The notes below the pieces were generated by a model, which ran no database searches, had not been told where the DNA came from, and saw only the letters and a program-made list of their open reading frames with translations. The position numbers and the translations under genes were made by a program. Shown here piece after piece: positions 25,383 through 35,409 of a DNA stretch of 64,000 bases (position 1 is its first letter; each line of letters begins with the position of its first letter). The stretch comes from Nodularia sp. NIES-3585 (lineage in GTDB: Bacteria > Cyanobacteriota > Cyanobacteriia > Cyanobacteriales > Nostocaceae): NCBI RefSeq assembly GCF_002218065.1, contig NZ_BDUB01000001.1, positions 2,445,031 to 2,509,030 of the forward strand, in the 5' to 3' direction.

Positions 25383-27098
25383 TTATTTACAGTGATAAAG
25401 TTCATACACATAGCCGTTAATTGCTGGCATATTTTGGGTTTCTGGCTCACATTTTTCAACTTCCTCTGCTATGGGCGCATGAAAATTTACTAACCATAAA
25501 TCAAAGGGTCGTGGTAATTCCTTTAAAGTATTTTCTAGGGATGTAGTAGAAGTGTTGGGGTCTTGGTCTTGATGGGCGAGAAGAAAAAGAGGCGATGGAG
25601 AGGGTGAATTTTGCATTTTAAATTCTCTGGCTACACCCATCATTTCGCCAATGTGTACATGAGTTATCTGGGTAGTAGCAATGATTACTGGAACTTGGGA
25701 TGTTTGTTGAATAAGTTTTACAAAAATATCAGGGCGGTAGTATTTTTGATAACCGAGATTGCAAACAACTGTCACAGCACTGAAAAATCCCATTAGCCAA
25801 ATCAGGATAACGGCTTTTTTGCCAGTTATTTTCCATTTGCCTATACTTCTATCATGCCAACAAACTGCGAGGCTGGCTCCTAATAAAAGTATGACTGCGG
25901 GAAAGTAGACAAAGTTGTAACGAGCACCCCGTGTCAAATCAATACCTAGAAAGTAGGTAAAAATAAAGAATAAAGCGATCGCTCCCACAACTAAACCAGC
26001 TAATACTTGAGTTATGAAACGATTCTCTGGTTGTTGTAGTTGCACTTTGAAGCCACGAATCAGTATTGGTAATGCCCAAATCAAAAATATCAGCATCACC
26101 ACACCAGAAACAATCATAATTGCTAGCTGTGGGGCTTCTAGTGGGAGTAAGTAAAGCATGGTGATCCAGGCGGCAAAAGCTTGAAAAATTGGGCTAATCC
26201 AAGCAATTCCGGCTCGTGGTGCCTGTATCCATGCGGTTAATTTATTACCATAGTTATTTTGTAAAAATACAGGTAACCAAATCATACCTGCCACAAAAGT
26301 ACCAGCAGCAACCACATAGATACGCTGCCAGAGAGGAGAAAATAAAAGATACAATTTGGCTTGATTCGGGCTTTGATGCCAAGCTAGAAAAATTATTACT
26401 AAAGCTTCTGCACAAAGTGTCAGGGCAAAGAAGTAATGAGTAGCAATACCCAAGGCATTAATTCCTACCCAGGAAAGGACGAGATAAATAGGTAGTTGAG
26501 TCCGATTTTGAATATGATGTGCAGCAATTACCAAACAAGCAAAGGAAGCAATCACCCACAAAATAACCAAAGTATAATGACGTGCTTCTTGTGCGAGAAA
26601 GATACCAAAGGGTGATACTGTCATCATGGCAGCAGCTAAATGACTCACCAATCGAGAACGAAAAGTTAGCCAACCCAAAGCATAGATAGCGGGAATCGAG
26701 GCTGCACCAAAAATAGCCGCAAGCGATCGCGCTCCCCATAAGGAAACTAAACCGTTTTGTGTAGGAAATAACTGCATCCACCAATGAGCTAGAAAAAAGT
26801 AAAGCGGAGGATGGTTAGTTTCTTGACTCAGGTGTGTCCATACATCTTGGATATTAGCAGCTAGCTGTGGTTGCAGTGGCTGTAATAAAATATCCGGTGC
26901 GATCGCTTGATCTAAAGGTACTGCTAAAAAACTATTTCCCAAACTAAACACCAAAGTAGAAAATTCATCCGTCCAAGGAGGTTTAGCGGTCAAATTGGCT
27001 AAACGTAAGCTGATACCGATGATGAACCAAATCAACAAAAGCTGAGAATTAAACCAGGGAGTCGAAACTATAGATCGCCAATTCTTATATAAATGCAT
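25383..27098 (-). CDS. Glycosyltransferase family 39/PMT-type membrane protein
   Basis: A 571-residue polytopic protein of the ArnT/PMT type, which transfers a sugar from a polyprenyl-phosphate carrier to a protein or lipid on the periplasmic side. The first periplasmic loop carries the acidic catalytic motif WTDEFSTLVFS (D44, E45) and later NHPPLYFFLAHWWM, typical of the family. About eleven hydrophobic segments follow, and the C-terminal 110 residues form a soluble domain. It lies 150 bp downstream of a polyprenyl-phosphate-sugar synthase-like gene on the same strand (27249-28490), which could make its donor. The acceptor is unknown. Confidence 0.85.
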   Translation of the reverse strand: MHLYKNWRSIVSTPWFNSQLLLIWFIIGISLRLANLTAKPPWTDEFSTLVFSLGNSFLAVPLDQAIAPDILLQPLQPQLAANIQDVWTHLSQETNHPPLYFFLAHWWMQLFPTQNGLVSLWGARSLAAIFGAASIPAIYALGWLTFRSRLVSHLAAAMMTVSPFGIFLAQEARHYTLVILWVIASFACLVIAAHHIQNRTQLPIYLVLSWVGINALGIATHYFFALTLCAEALVIIFLAWHQSPNQAKLYLLFSPLWQRIYVVAAGTFVAGMIWLPVFLQNNYGNKLTAWIQAPRAGIAWISPIFQAFAAWITMLYLLPLEAPQLAIMIVSGVVMLIFLIWALPILIRGFKVQLQQPENRFITQVLAGLVVGAIALFFIFTYFLGIDLTRGARYNFVYFPAVILLLGASLAVCWHDRSIGKWKITGKKAVILIWLMGFFSAVTVVCNLGYQKYYRPDIFVKLIQQTSQVPVIIATTQITHVHIGEMMGVAREFKMQNSPSPSPLFLLAHQDQDPNTSTTSLENTLKELPRPFDLWLVNFHAPIAEEVEKCEPETQNMPAINGYVYELYHCK

Positions 27099-27248
27099 CT
27101 ATTTTTAGGCATAGATTTTGCTGTTGAAGCTCAAAAATGAGTAATAAATATTTAGCAACCCAAACATTGACTTTCATCGCTACAGCAGCAACCAGTGAAT
27201 TTGTATATATTAGACTCATATTTGAGATTTAAGTTCAACCAATTGCGG

Positions 27249-28490
27249 CTATTTCACGTCGGTGACGCGCCAACTGAGTTTTAAGTTCACCCAGAAATTC
27301 CAAATAGTCACGATGGCGATCGCGATCAGGTTAGCGATGTATCTGTTACGAATAATTAAATTAAACACCAAATTCAACATCAACACATTTAAAGCTAATC
27401 CGCCCAGGCAAATTAAATTAAACTTAAAAAATCTCTTTAGACGTTGATGCCATTCCTGCTGCTTACTACTAACATCAGCAAAAGTCCAAGCATCATTCCA
27501 CAAGAAATTATTGAAAATGGCAATTTCACCAGCAATAATTTTACTCCGCGTTAGGGGTAAAGCCAAAGTAGTCGGATCACTGAGTAAATAAAGTATAGCC
27601 ATATCCACAAACACCCCACTCAGTCCCACCAATCCAAACCGCAGGAATTTACCAATGGGGAAATTGATTTTTTTCTGAACTCGTCCCAGCGCTCCCGTAG
27701 ACAATCGCAAGCGGACTAAGTGCTGTAAATATTCTACATATTGCTTCCATGTCACCTTACTTTCACCTTGTTGACGCTCACAGAAAACATAGCCAACTTC
27801 AGCAATTTGATTCACATTTCCCCGGCCAATTACCTCCAAAAGAATTTTGTATCCCACTGGATGGAGTGTGACACCTGCAATACAGGCGCGACGTACTATA
27901 AAGTAACCACTCATGGGGTCAGAAACTCTCCCCAGGACTCCAGGTAGGAGAATCAATCCTAATACCTGAGCGCCACGGGACAAAAAACGCCTGATCAGAT
28001 TCCAACTACTAACGCCACCTCCTTCGACATGACGGCTCGCTACGGCTAAATCTGCGCCCTGTTTAATTGCAACTAATAATTGGATTAATATTTCTGGTGG
28101 ATGCTGTAAATCTCCGTCAATTACTCCTAGTATGCTACCGTTTGCTACTTGCCATCCACGAATTACAGCTGAAGACAATCCCCGTTCTTGTTCGCGTCGC
28201 ATGACCTGTAACTGCGGGTATTCCCCCATGAGGGATTGTGCTATTTCCCAAGTGCGGTCGGGACTATCATCATCAACGACAATTAGTTCGTATTGTCCTG
28301 GTATAGATTGATTGAGTAATTCACTCAATATTTTGACAAGATTTTGAATATTGTCACGCTCTTGATAAGTGGGAATTACTAGTGAAAAATAGATGGGTTG
28401 ACTATCAACACCTAAGCTGGGAAGGGGGAATGCGGAAATTTGTAATGGGCTAGTTATTTCTGACAACAAGGCATTAGTTTTTTCACTCAT
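27249..28490 (-). CDS. Polyprenyl-phosphate glycosyltransferase (GT2) with GtrA domain
   Basis: The N-terminal GT2 domain (about 33-260) resembles dolichol-phosphate mannose synthase: VIPTYQERDNIQNLV, ELIVVDDDSPDRTWEIAQ and the metal-binding VIDGDLQHPPE. The C-terminal GtrA-like domain (about 285-405) has four membrane helices and may anchor the enzyme or help flip the lipid-linked sugar. It would load a sugar on undecaprenyl phosphate at the cytoplasmic face, and the GT39 protein encoded next could use it on the other side. That division of labour is inferred from families and gene order. The product is 413 aa; ATG 28490 is well supported by family length. Confidence 0.9.
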   Translation of the reverse strand: MSEKTNALLSEITSPLQISAFPLPSLGVDSQPIYFSLVIPTYQERDNIQNLVKILSELLNQSIPGQYELIVVDDDSPDRTWEIAQSLMGEYPQLQVMRREQERGLSSAVIRGWQVANGSILGVIDGDLQHPPEILIQLLVAIKQGADLAVASRHVEGGGVSSWNLIRRFLSRGAQVLGLILLPGVLGRVSDPMSGYFIVRRACIAGVTLHPVGYKILLEVIGRGNVNQIAEVGYVFCERQQGESKVTWKQYVEYLQHLVRLRLSTGALGRVQKKINFPIGKFLRFGLVGLSGVFVDMAILYLLSDPTTLALPLTRSKIIAGEIAIFNNFLWNDAWTFADVSSKQQEWHQRLKRFFKFNLICLGGLALNVLMLNLVFNLIIRNRYIANLIAIAIVTIWNFWVNLKLSWRVTDVK

Positions 28491-28624
28491 ACTGGGCGAT
28501 AAAAATTATAGCAAAAACATTTTTTATAGGGATTAATTTAGCTGAGATATGGATTTAATCAATCCTGATAATTTGAAGATTAAGGCTAATTTCTGCGAAA
28601 ATAGTCAGAGTAACTTGGTTATGA

Positions 28625-29770
28625 ATGATGTCCTGTAAAACTGTTGATAGTATTTTGGATTATGCCCTTTTGGGGTACGATTTATCTCCCGCCGATGGAG
28701 TGGTATTGTTAAAAGAAACTGATCCAGATGCGATCGCTGCCATTCGTACCACAGCGGACAAACTCCGCTACAGTCAAGCAGGCAATACGGTAACCTACAT
28801 AATTAACCGCAATATCAACTTTACTAATATCTGTGAGCAACACTGTAGTTTTTGCGCTTTCCGCCGGGATGACGGTGATGCTGGTGCTTACTGGTTAGAT
28901 TGGGCGCAAATTGTTGAAAAATCCACAGATGCAGTGCAAAGAGGTGCAACGGAAATCTGTATGCAGGGGGGATTAAATCCACAAGCACAGATCAACGGCA
29001 AATCTTTAGATTATTACCTCAAGCTTGTAGAAACCATCAAGCAGGAATTTCCCCAAATACATCTACACGCTTTCTCGCCTCAAGAAGTGGAATTTATCGC
29101 CAGAATAGATGGCATTGAATATGCTGATGTGATTGCTGCTTTGCGAGATGCTGGTGTAGGCTCAATGCCAGGAACAGCAGCTGAAGTGTTAGATGATCAA
29201 GTGAGGCGGGTACTGTGTCCAGAAAAGATTGACTCAGCTACTTGGCTAGAAATTGTTGGTACAGCTCACAAATTAGGTTTACCCACCACTAGCACTATAC
29301 TATCAGGGCATATTGAAACTTCAGAACAACAAATTGGGCATTTAGAAAAATTGCGATCGCTGCAAAAAACTGCCATTGATAGCGGATATCCGGCGCGCAT
29401 TACTGAGTTTATTCCATTACCATTTGTCGGACAAGAAGCACCTAAATCATTACGCCGTCGTGTCGGACGTGATCAACCAGTGTTAAATGATGCCTTATTA
29501 CTCACCGCTGTGGCGCGGATTTACTTGGGAAATTACATCGCCAATCATCAACCAAGTTGGGTAAAACTAGGACTGGCTGGTGCTACTGAAGCTTTATTGT
29601 GGGGGTGCAACGATATCGGCGGTACGCTCATGGAAGAACACATTACGACAATGGCTGGAGCTTTGGGTGGTACTTGCATGGAAGTTGAAACCTTACAAAG
29701 TGCGATCGCATCCCTAGGAAGACCATACCAACAACGGGATACTCTTTATCAAACAGTCATTACTGATTAG
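28625..29770 (+). CDS. cofH: Fo synthase subunit 2 (CofH), radical SAM
   Basis: CofH joins tyrosine to the flavin precursor in making Fo, the deazaflavin core of coenzyme F420 and, in cyanobacteria, an antenna chromophore of DNA photolyase. The radical SAM motif is CEQHCSFC (C70, C74, C77), followed by family blocks [40 protein letters not shown] and [21 protein letters not shown]. The length (381 aa) is normal. It starts at ATG 28625 or the adjacent ATG 28628. The partner cofG is not in this window. It is divergent from the glycosyltransferase gene and followed by a repeat array. Confidence 0.95.
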   Translation: MMSCKTVDSILDYALLGYDLSPADGVVLLKETDPDAIAAIRTTADKLRYSQAGNTVTYIINRNINFTNICEQHCSFCAFRRDDGDAGAYWLDWAQIVEKSTDAVQRGATEICMQGGLNPQAQINGKSLDYYLKLVETIKQEFPQIHLHAFSPQEVEFIARIDGIEYADVIAALRDAGVGSMPGTAAEVLDDQVRRVLCPEKIDSATWLEIVGTAHKLGLPTTSTILSGHIETSEQQIGHLEKLRSLQKTAIDSGYPARITEFIPLPFVGQEAPKSLRRRVGRDQPVLNDALLLTAVARIYLGNYIANHQPSWVKLGLAGATEALLWGCNDIGGTLMEEHITTMAGALGGTCMEVETLQSAIASLGRPYQQRDTLYQTVITD

Positions 29771-29797
29771 TCATTAGTCATTTGTCATTTGTCATTG
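29766..29797. repeat. Heptamer repeat (TTAGTCA/TTTGTCA)
   Basis: Four head-to-tail copies of a TTAGTCA or TTTGTCA heptamer overlap the cofH stop codon and its downstream flank. It is a cyanobacterial STRR-type array and related to the one at 46051-46085. Confidence 0.8.
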
Positions 29798-29814
29798 GGA
29801 AGTCACCATCTTTT

Positions 29815-30105
<291 letters not shown>

Positions 30106-30175
30106 CGAAATGATCCCCACGATACCAATCCAGGATAGGATAGACCTTGATTTACGTATTATTCACTGAACACAT

Positions 30176-30574
30176 ATGAAGCGCTATTGGTCGCGTCTAC
30201 TTGCCTTAGTTTTGGTTGTCACCCTTGGACTCATGGGCTGTTCTGGTAGTCCAGACAGTTTGACAGGGGATTACCGTCAAGACACCTTGGCTGTAGTCAA
30301 TATTATGAAAGAAGCTCTGGATTTAACAGCAGATTCACCCAACAGAGGAGCCATTCAAGCAGAAGCACGTCAAAAAATTAATGATTTTTCAGCTCGCTAT
30401 CAAAGGGTTAAGTCTGTTTCCAGTCTGAGTTCCTTTACAACCATGCGAACAGCTCTTAACTCCCTAGCTGGACACTACAGTTCTTACCCAAATCGTCCCT
30501 TACCCGAAAAGCTCAAAAATCGCTTAGAACAAGAGCTACAACGAGTAGAAACCGCACTCAGGCGTGGTGCTTAA
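30176..30574 (+). CDS. psb27: Photosystem II assembly lipoprotein Psb27
   Basis: Psb27 binds CP43 on the lumen side of photosystem II during assembly and repair. The lipoprotein signal peptide ends in the lipobox LMGC with C22 as the acylated residue. The mature part is the typical four-helix bundle: LTGDYRQDTLAVVNIMKEAL, AEARQKINDFSARYQR, and a terminal ALNSLAGHYSSYPNRPLPEK with LEQELQRVETALRRG. The length (132 aa) is normal. It stands alone, downstream of the repeat region, and ATG 30176 is the only sensible start. The protein is thylakoid-lumenal. Confidence 0.95.
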   Translation: MKRYWSRLLALVLVVTLGLMGCSGSPDSLTGDYRQDTLAVVNIMKEALDLTADSPNRGAIQAEARQKINDFSARYQRVKSVSSLSSFTTMRTALNSLAGHYSSYPNRPLPEKLKNRLEQELQRVETALRRGA

Positions 30575-30894
30575 CTATTGGTTGTTGGATTGTTAAGAGT
30601 CAAAAGTCCAGAGTCCTCAGTTTTCACTCTCGACGGTTGACTCTTGACTACTTTGCAAATTAATTGAATCGGACTTAACAACCAAAAAAGTAGAGTATGA
30701 ATTACTCGAAAAATAGCCTAAGTCTGCACTTCTTCCGTTAATATGAAAGATTTATCCAAAAATCTGGCAACAGAAATACAATCTTAGCAGTCTTGTATAG
30801 GTAAGCTGCAAAACTTTCGGTTATCAAGTATGAGTTTTTATACTTGTAGGTGAAAAATTATTTGCATTTCTGATTTGTGCTTCTACTTTTAGGT
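30575..30894. other. Intergenic region, nothing recognised
   Basis: AT-rich 320 bp between psb27 and the next gene. Direct and inverted copies of GAGTC/GACTC words occur at about 30596-30650 (AGTCAAAAGTCCAGAGTCC, GACTCTTGACT) and could form a loose hairpin after psb27. No ORF is supported. Confidence 0.4.
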
Positions 30895-32394
30895 ATGTTT
30901 AACTGTCCTTTGAATATTACAAGAACAATTTTATTGTGGCGCTGTCTGTTCGCTACCGTTTTCACCAGTAGTTTGTTAATTGCCTTCTTTGCCAGCCAAC
31001 CAGCACAGGCGCAAGTAACCGAGTATTGCCAATTATCCACAGCAGCAGCAAAAGCCAAAGAAGACTTACGTTTGTCAGCGCTCAAAGGTAATCAAGACGC
31101 TCAGAACCGCTACCAACAACTACTGAAACAACACGCACAGGATTTGCAAAATTGCCGTAATCGAACTTGGCCAGAAACCCAAGCCATCTGGTTACGTTTA
31201 TATCCCTGTGACATTCAGCCAGGAGCGATTGATGAGGTTATGGATCGGATTGTCAACCGTGGCTATAACCAAATTTATGTAGAAGTTTTCTCCGATGGGC
31301 AAGTCTTATTACCAGCAGGAGCTAATCCCACGGTGTGGCCATCTGTAGTTCGCACCCCAGGAGCCGAAAATATCGATTTGCTGTCTGTGGCTATTCAAAA
31401 AGGGCGGCAACGTGGTTTAAAAGTTTACGCCTGGGTGTTTACCAACAATTTTGGTTACACTTACGCTCAACGTCCAGATCGGGCAGAGGCGATCGCTCGC
31501 AATGGCAAGGGTCAAATAAGTTTAGCTCTTCCTGATAATAGTTCTCAACTATATATTGACCCTTATAACCAACAAGCAAAACGCGACTACTATCAAATGG
31601 TACAGGAAGTAGTACGCCGCCGCCCAGATGGAATGCTATTTGACTATGTACGCTATCCGCGACAAGCTGGAAGTGATTCTATTGCCACCAAAGTCTCTGA
31701 TTTATGGCTATTTAGTCCAGCGACTCAAGAAGCCTTATTTCGGCGCGCCCAGAACAACAAAGGACTAGAACTAATTCGGCGTTTTTTGGGTAAAGGATAC
31801 GTCACAGCAGGGGATATCAACGAAGTCGATCAGCTTCACCCCCAAGAAAGCGAACCGATGTGGCAAGGTCGTATTTCCCAACCAGAGCAAAAGTCAATCC
31901 TCTCTGCAACTCAAAGACAACCACTGTTGCAATTGCAATTGTGGCAACTAGCAGTTGCTCACGCTATGCAAGGTATTTTAGATTTTGTAGCCTTAGCTGC
32001 TTACCCAGCCCAGCAACAAGGAATACCTGCCGGGGCAGTGTTTTTTCCAGATGGTAATCAAGCCATAGGACAGGGGTATGATTCTCGCTTGCAACCTTGG
32101 GATAGATTTCCTAATTCTTTAGAATGGCATCCCATGTCTTATACAACTTGTGGTAACGCCAGCTGCATTGTAGAGGAAGTACAACGAGTTTTGAAGGCTG
32201 CACAACCAGGAACAAAAGTTATTCCTGCTTTAGCCGGAAGTTGGGGAAAATCAATGAGTAATCGTCCATCACTAGAAGCACAAATGCAAGGACTTCGCCA
32301 ATCTCTCCCCCAATTAAAGGGAGTCAGCCATTTTGCTTATTCATGGCAAAATCCTGAACATGATAGCGATCGCAAATTCTGTCGCGTGCGGTAA
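30895..32394 (+). CDS. Secreted GHL10-type glycoside-hydrolase-like protein
   Basis: The protein (about 500 aa) begins with a signal peptide (hydrophobic core about 10-35, ending ASQPAQAQ). A (beta/alpha)8 domain of the family 10 glycosylhydrolase-like (GHL10/DUF187) type follows: AIWLRLYPCDI, YNQIYVEVFSDGQ, LKVYAWVFTNNFGY, LYIDPYNQQAKRDYY and PDGMLFDYVRYPR. The last has the Asp/Tyr pair expected near the active site. A helical spacer (about 25-75) separates the two. No substrate is known; a cell-wall or envelope polysaccharide is likely for an exported protein. I start at ATG 30895; an in-frame GTG at 30877 would add six hydrophobic residues. Confidence 0.8.
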   Translation: MFNCPLNITRTILLWRCLFATVFTSSLLIAFFASQPAQAQVTEYCQLSTAAAKAKEDLRLSALKGNQDAQNRYQQLLKQHAQDLQNCRNRTWPETQAIWLRLYPCDIQPGAIDEVMDRIVNRGYNQIYVEVFSDGQVLLPAGANPTVWPSVVRTPGAENIDLLSVAIQKGRQRGLKVYAWVFTNNFGYTYAQRPDRAEAIARNGKGQISLALPDNSSQLYIDPYNQQAKRDYYQMVQEVVRRRPDGMLFDYVRYPRQAGSDSIATKVSDLWLFSPATQEALFRRAQNNKGLELIRRFLGKGYVTAGDINEVDQLHPQESEPMWQGRISQPEQKSILSATQRQPLLQLQLWQLAVAHAMQGILDFVALAAYPAQQQGIPAGAVFFPDGNQAIGQGYDSRLQPWDRFPNSLEWHPMSYTTCGNASCIVEEVQRVLKAAQPGTKVIPALAGSWGKSMSNRPSLEAQMQGLRQSLPQLKGVSHFAYSWQNPEHDSDRKFCRVR

Positions 32395-32426
32395 AACTAG
32401 AGAAACAACAGGCGTAGGGAAAGATG

Positions 32427-32454
32427 GTAGAGACTAAGCATGACTTGTCTCTAC
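32427..32454. terminator. GTAGAGAC hairpin between convergent genes
   Basis: GTAGAGAC (32427-32434) pairs with GTCTCTAC (32447-32454). It lies between the stops of the GHL10 gene (32394) and polA (32470) and could end both transcripts. It is the third copy of the hairpin family in this window. The T-run is weak. Confidence 0.55.
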
Positions 32455-32469
32455 ATTATTTAGCTGTAC

Positions 32470-35391
32470 TTATTTTGTCTCCATCCAATTATCACCAGCG
32501 CGGACATCTACCAGTAACGGGACACTCAAAGATACAGCATTTTCCATGACTGACTTAATTTGTGGTTGCAATTCTTCCCACTCATGGGGAGGAACTTCAA
32601 AGACTAATTCATCGTGAACTTGTAATAACAAACGCGCTTCATAGTTCTGCAATACCTCATGCATTTTAATCATGGCAATCTTGATAATATCTGCACTAGA
32701 ACCTTGAATTGGAGCATTAGCCGCAGAACGCAATAAACCCGCATCGTAAGCACCCAAATTTTTCAATTTACTCAACTCAATGTCTTCTGGGTTGCTGTCT
32801 TTAAATTTGCGTAAACTATTATTGGTAAACTCAACATAACGCCGACGACCGAGAATTGTTTCTACATAACCTTGGGAAATTGCTTGTTTTTTTACCCCTT
32901 CTAAATAGGCAAAAACTTGCGGGTAACGTTCATTAAACCGCTTAATAAACTCGTTAGCAATAGTTTTATCTATCCCGGTAGAACGGGAAAACTTCAACGA
33001 ACCCATACCATAAATCACACCAAAATTGATGGTTTTGGCTATCCTGCGTTCATCTGATGTAATATCTGATTTTTCAAATACTAAACGGGCTGTAACGGTG
33101 TGAATGTCTTCGTTTTGCTGATATGCTTGTAATAATATCGGCTCTTGACTTAAATGCGCCAAAATTCGCAACTCTATTTGTGAGTAATCAGCCGCCACCA
33201 TTAAGTATCCTGCTTCTGGCAAAAATGCCTTACGAATCTGACGACTAAAAGCTGTGCGAATGGGGATATTTTGTAAGTTGGGACTAGAAGAAGATAACCT
33301 CCCTGTGGCTGTTACGGTTTGATTAAAATTAGTATGAACTCGCTGAGTATCTGAACGGACTAATGCTGGTAACGCATCTACATAAGTAGACTTTAATTTA
33401 GATAAAGTACGGTACTCAATAATGGCATCAACAAACCCAGTTTGATCAACTTCTTGGAGTTTTTCTAATGTCGCCGCATCTGTAGAGTAACCCGTTTGAA
33501 TTTTCCGGGAATGTTTGGTACTTAATCCTAATTTGTCAAACAATATCAGGCTCAATTGTTTAGGAGAACCCAAGTTAAATGTTTCTCCAGCTATTGCAAT
33601 TGCTGTTTCCTGTAACTTGGCTAAATCTATCTCTAACTGCTGCGATAGTTCCTGCAAATAAGCTGAATTAATCCGGACACCAGTATATTCCATCTCCGCT
33701 AAAACTTTTTCTAGCGGTTGTTCTACTTCTAGTAATAATTTGTGCAAAGCGGGAAACTTTTCTAGTTCCTCACGTAATTTCTGCACAAGTTGAAATGTGG
33801 CGTGGACTTGCAAACAACAATAATATGCCACAGATGCAATATTGATGTCAGCAATGGTTTGGCCTTTGGGAACTAAATCTTGATAATTTTTGAGAATTAA
33901 TCCTAAATAATGCAGTGATATATCATTCAGGTTGTGGGGAGTATCTGGATTGAGAACATAACTGGCTAACATGGAATCGAAAACAACTCCTGCTAGCTTA
34001 ATTCCTTGACAGCGAAAAACTAAGCGGTCAAATTTGCTATTTTGGAATGTTTTGGGATAATCAGCACTGGTGAGAATTGGACTGAGTGCTTCTAGCACCA
34101 CATCTTGACTCAAATTTTCCCCACTTTTATGAGCTAGAGGAATATACGCAGATTCATCTGGTTTTGTTCCCCAACAGCAGCCAATTCCCACTAAAGTAGC
34201 ATCTCGTGGTTCTAAATCAGTAGTTTCCGTATCCCAAGCTACGGGGATGGCTGGGTTAGTGAATGTTTGCAGCAGTTGCACTAATTCACTGAGTTTGGCT
34301 GGAGAGTTAATAATCTTTGGTTTAACTGGTGAATCCACTGACTGTGGTACTGCGGGTGTGTCAGCAGCACTGAAAAACCATAGATCATCATCTTGATTAT
34401 TGCTAGAGTCTGCTGTGGTTGTGACTTTTGCCGTTTCAGTAATTTCTCCCCCAAAACGTTGTTGAAGTTCGTCTATTTTGCCCAAGAAACGATTGAATTC
34501 TAATTTTTCTAAAATAGGGCTGAGAACGCTGGTGTCAAATCCTGTTAATTTGCATTCTTCTAAATCAATTTCTAGAGGAACGTCTACAACAATTTTTGCT
34601 AAGTATTGGGATTTTTCAGCGTCTTCTCTCCCTGTTGCTAATTTTTTCTGAGTTGCACCTTTAATTTCATCTAGAGCCGCATAAATCTGCTCAAGGGAAC
34701 CGTAGGCGCTAAGTAACTGTACGGCTGTTTTTTCGCCAATTCCCTTGACACCAGGTATATTATCGGATTTGTCACCACAGAGAGCTTTATAATCGACAAT
34801 TTGCGTAGGTAATACACCTAATTTTGCTTTAACTTCTTCCGTACTAAATTCAGTGATACTGTTTGTAGAGCGTTTGAGCGCATCTGGACTAAAATTTAAA
34901 ACGGTGATTTCCTGATCAGGATCGATGAGTTGAAATAAATCGCGATCGCCTGTTAAAATCTTGACTTTATACCCGGCGGCGGTGGCTTTTTGTGCTAAGG
35001 TTCCTAACACATCATCGGCTTCATAACCAGGAGCCGTGAAAATGGGTAAGTTAAAGCCTGACAGCAATTCTTGGAGATTTTTCAAATCAGGAACAAAATC
35101 TTCTGGTGTTCCAGGACGATCAGCTTTATAAGTATCGTCAGCTTCATGGCGAAAAGTTGGCAAACCCAAATCAAAAGCGATCGCCATTGCTTGTGGCTCT
35201 TGTGTAGCCATAACTTCTAGCAGACATTTGACAAAGCCAAAACATACGCTGGTAGGAATACCCATCTTAGTACGTAGTCCGCCATCTCGTCCTTTGGCGA
35301 AAGCAAAGTAAGAACGATAAGCCAGAGAGTGTCCATCCACAAGGATGAAGGTGGGACGTGTGACAGTGACAGCATCGGAATTTTGAGACAT
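32470..35391 (-). CDS. polA: DNA polymerase I
   Basis: The 973 residues contain all three domains. The 5'-3' nuclease (about 10-290) has LVDGHSLAYRSYFAF and ALCGDKSDNIPGV. The 3'-5' exonuclease (about 360-560) has AWDTETTDL with the catalytic Asp and Glu, so proofreading is probably retained. The polymerase (about 570-973) has motif A VAADYSQIELRIL, motif B RRIAKTINFGVIYG and motif C LLQVHDELVFEVP. It fills gaps in repair and removes Okazaki primers. The start ATG at 35391 has no typical upstream region: a tnpB element ends about 20 bp before it, so transcription may now come from within or through that element. Confidence 0.96.
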   Translation of the reverse strand: MSQNSDAVTVTRPTFILVDGHSLAYRSYFAFAKGRDGGLRTKMGIPTSVCFGFVKCLLEVMATQEPQAMAIAFDLGLPTFRHEADDTYKADRPGTPEDFVPDLKNLQELLSGFNLPIFTAPGYEADDVLGTLAQKATAAGYKVKILTGDRDLFQLIDPDQEITVLNFSPDALKRSTNSITEFSTEEVKAKLGVLPTQIVDYKALCGDKSDNIPGVKGIGEKTAVQLLSAYGSLEQIYAALDEIKGATQKKLATGREDAEKSQYLAKIVVDVPLEIDLEECKLTGFDTSVLSPILEKLEFNRFLGKIDELQQRFGGEITETAKVTTTADSSNNQDDDLWFFSAADTPAVPQSVDSPVKPKIINSPAKLSELVQLLQTFTNPAIPVAWDTETTDLEPRDATLVGIGCCWGTKPDESAYIPLAHKSGENLSQDVVLEALSPILTSADYPKTFQNSKFDRLVFRCQGIKLAGVVFDSMLASYVLNPDTPHNLNDISLHYLGLILKNYQDLVPKGQTIADINIASVAYYCCLQVHATFQLVQKLREELEKFPALHKLLLEVEQPLEKVLAEMEYTGVRINSAYLQELSQQLEIDLAKLQETAIAIAGETFNLGSPKQLSLILFDKLGLSTKHSRKIQTGYSTDAATLEKLQEVDQTGFVDAIIEYRTLSKLKSTYVDALPALVRSDTQRVHTNFNQTVTATGRLSSSSPNLQNIPIRTAFSRQIRKAFLPEAGYLMVAADYSQIELRILAHLSQEPILLQAYQQNEDIHTVTARLVFEKSDITSDERRIAKTINFGVIYGMGSLKFSRSTGIDKTIANEFIKRFNERYPQVFAYLEGVKKQAISQGYVETILGRRRYVEFTNNSLRKFKDSNPEDIELSKLKNLGAYDAGLLRSAANAPIQGSSADIIKIAMIKMHEVLQNYEARLLLQVHDELVFEVPPHEWEELQPQIKSVMENAVSLSVPLLVDVRAGDNWMETK

Positions 35392-35409
35392 AACCCTATT
35401 TTAGCCATT

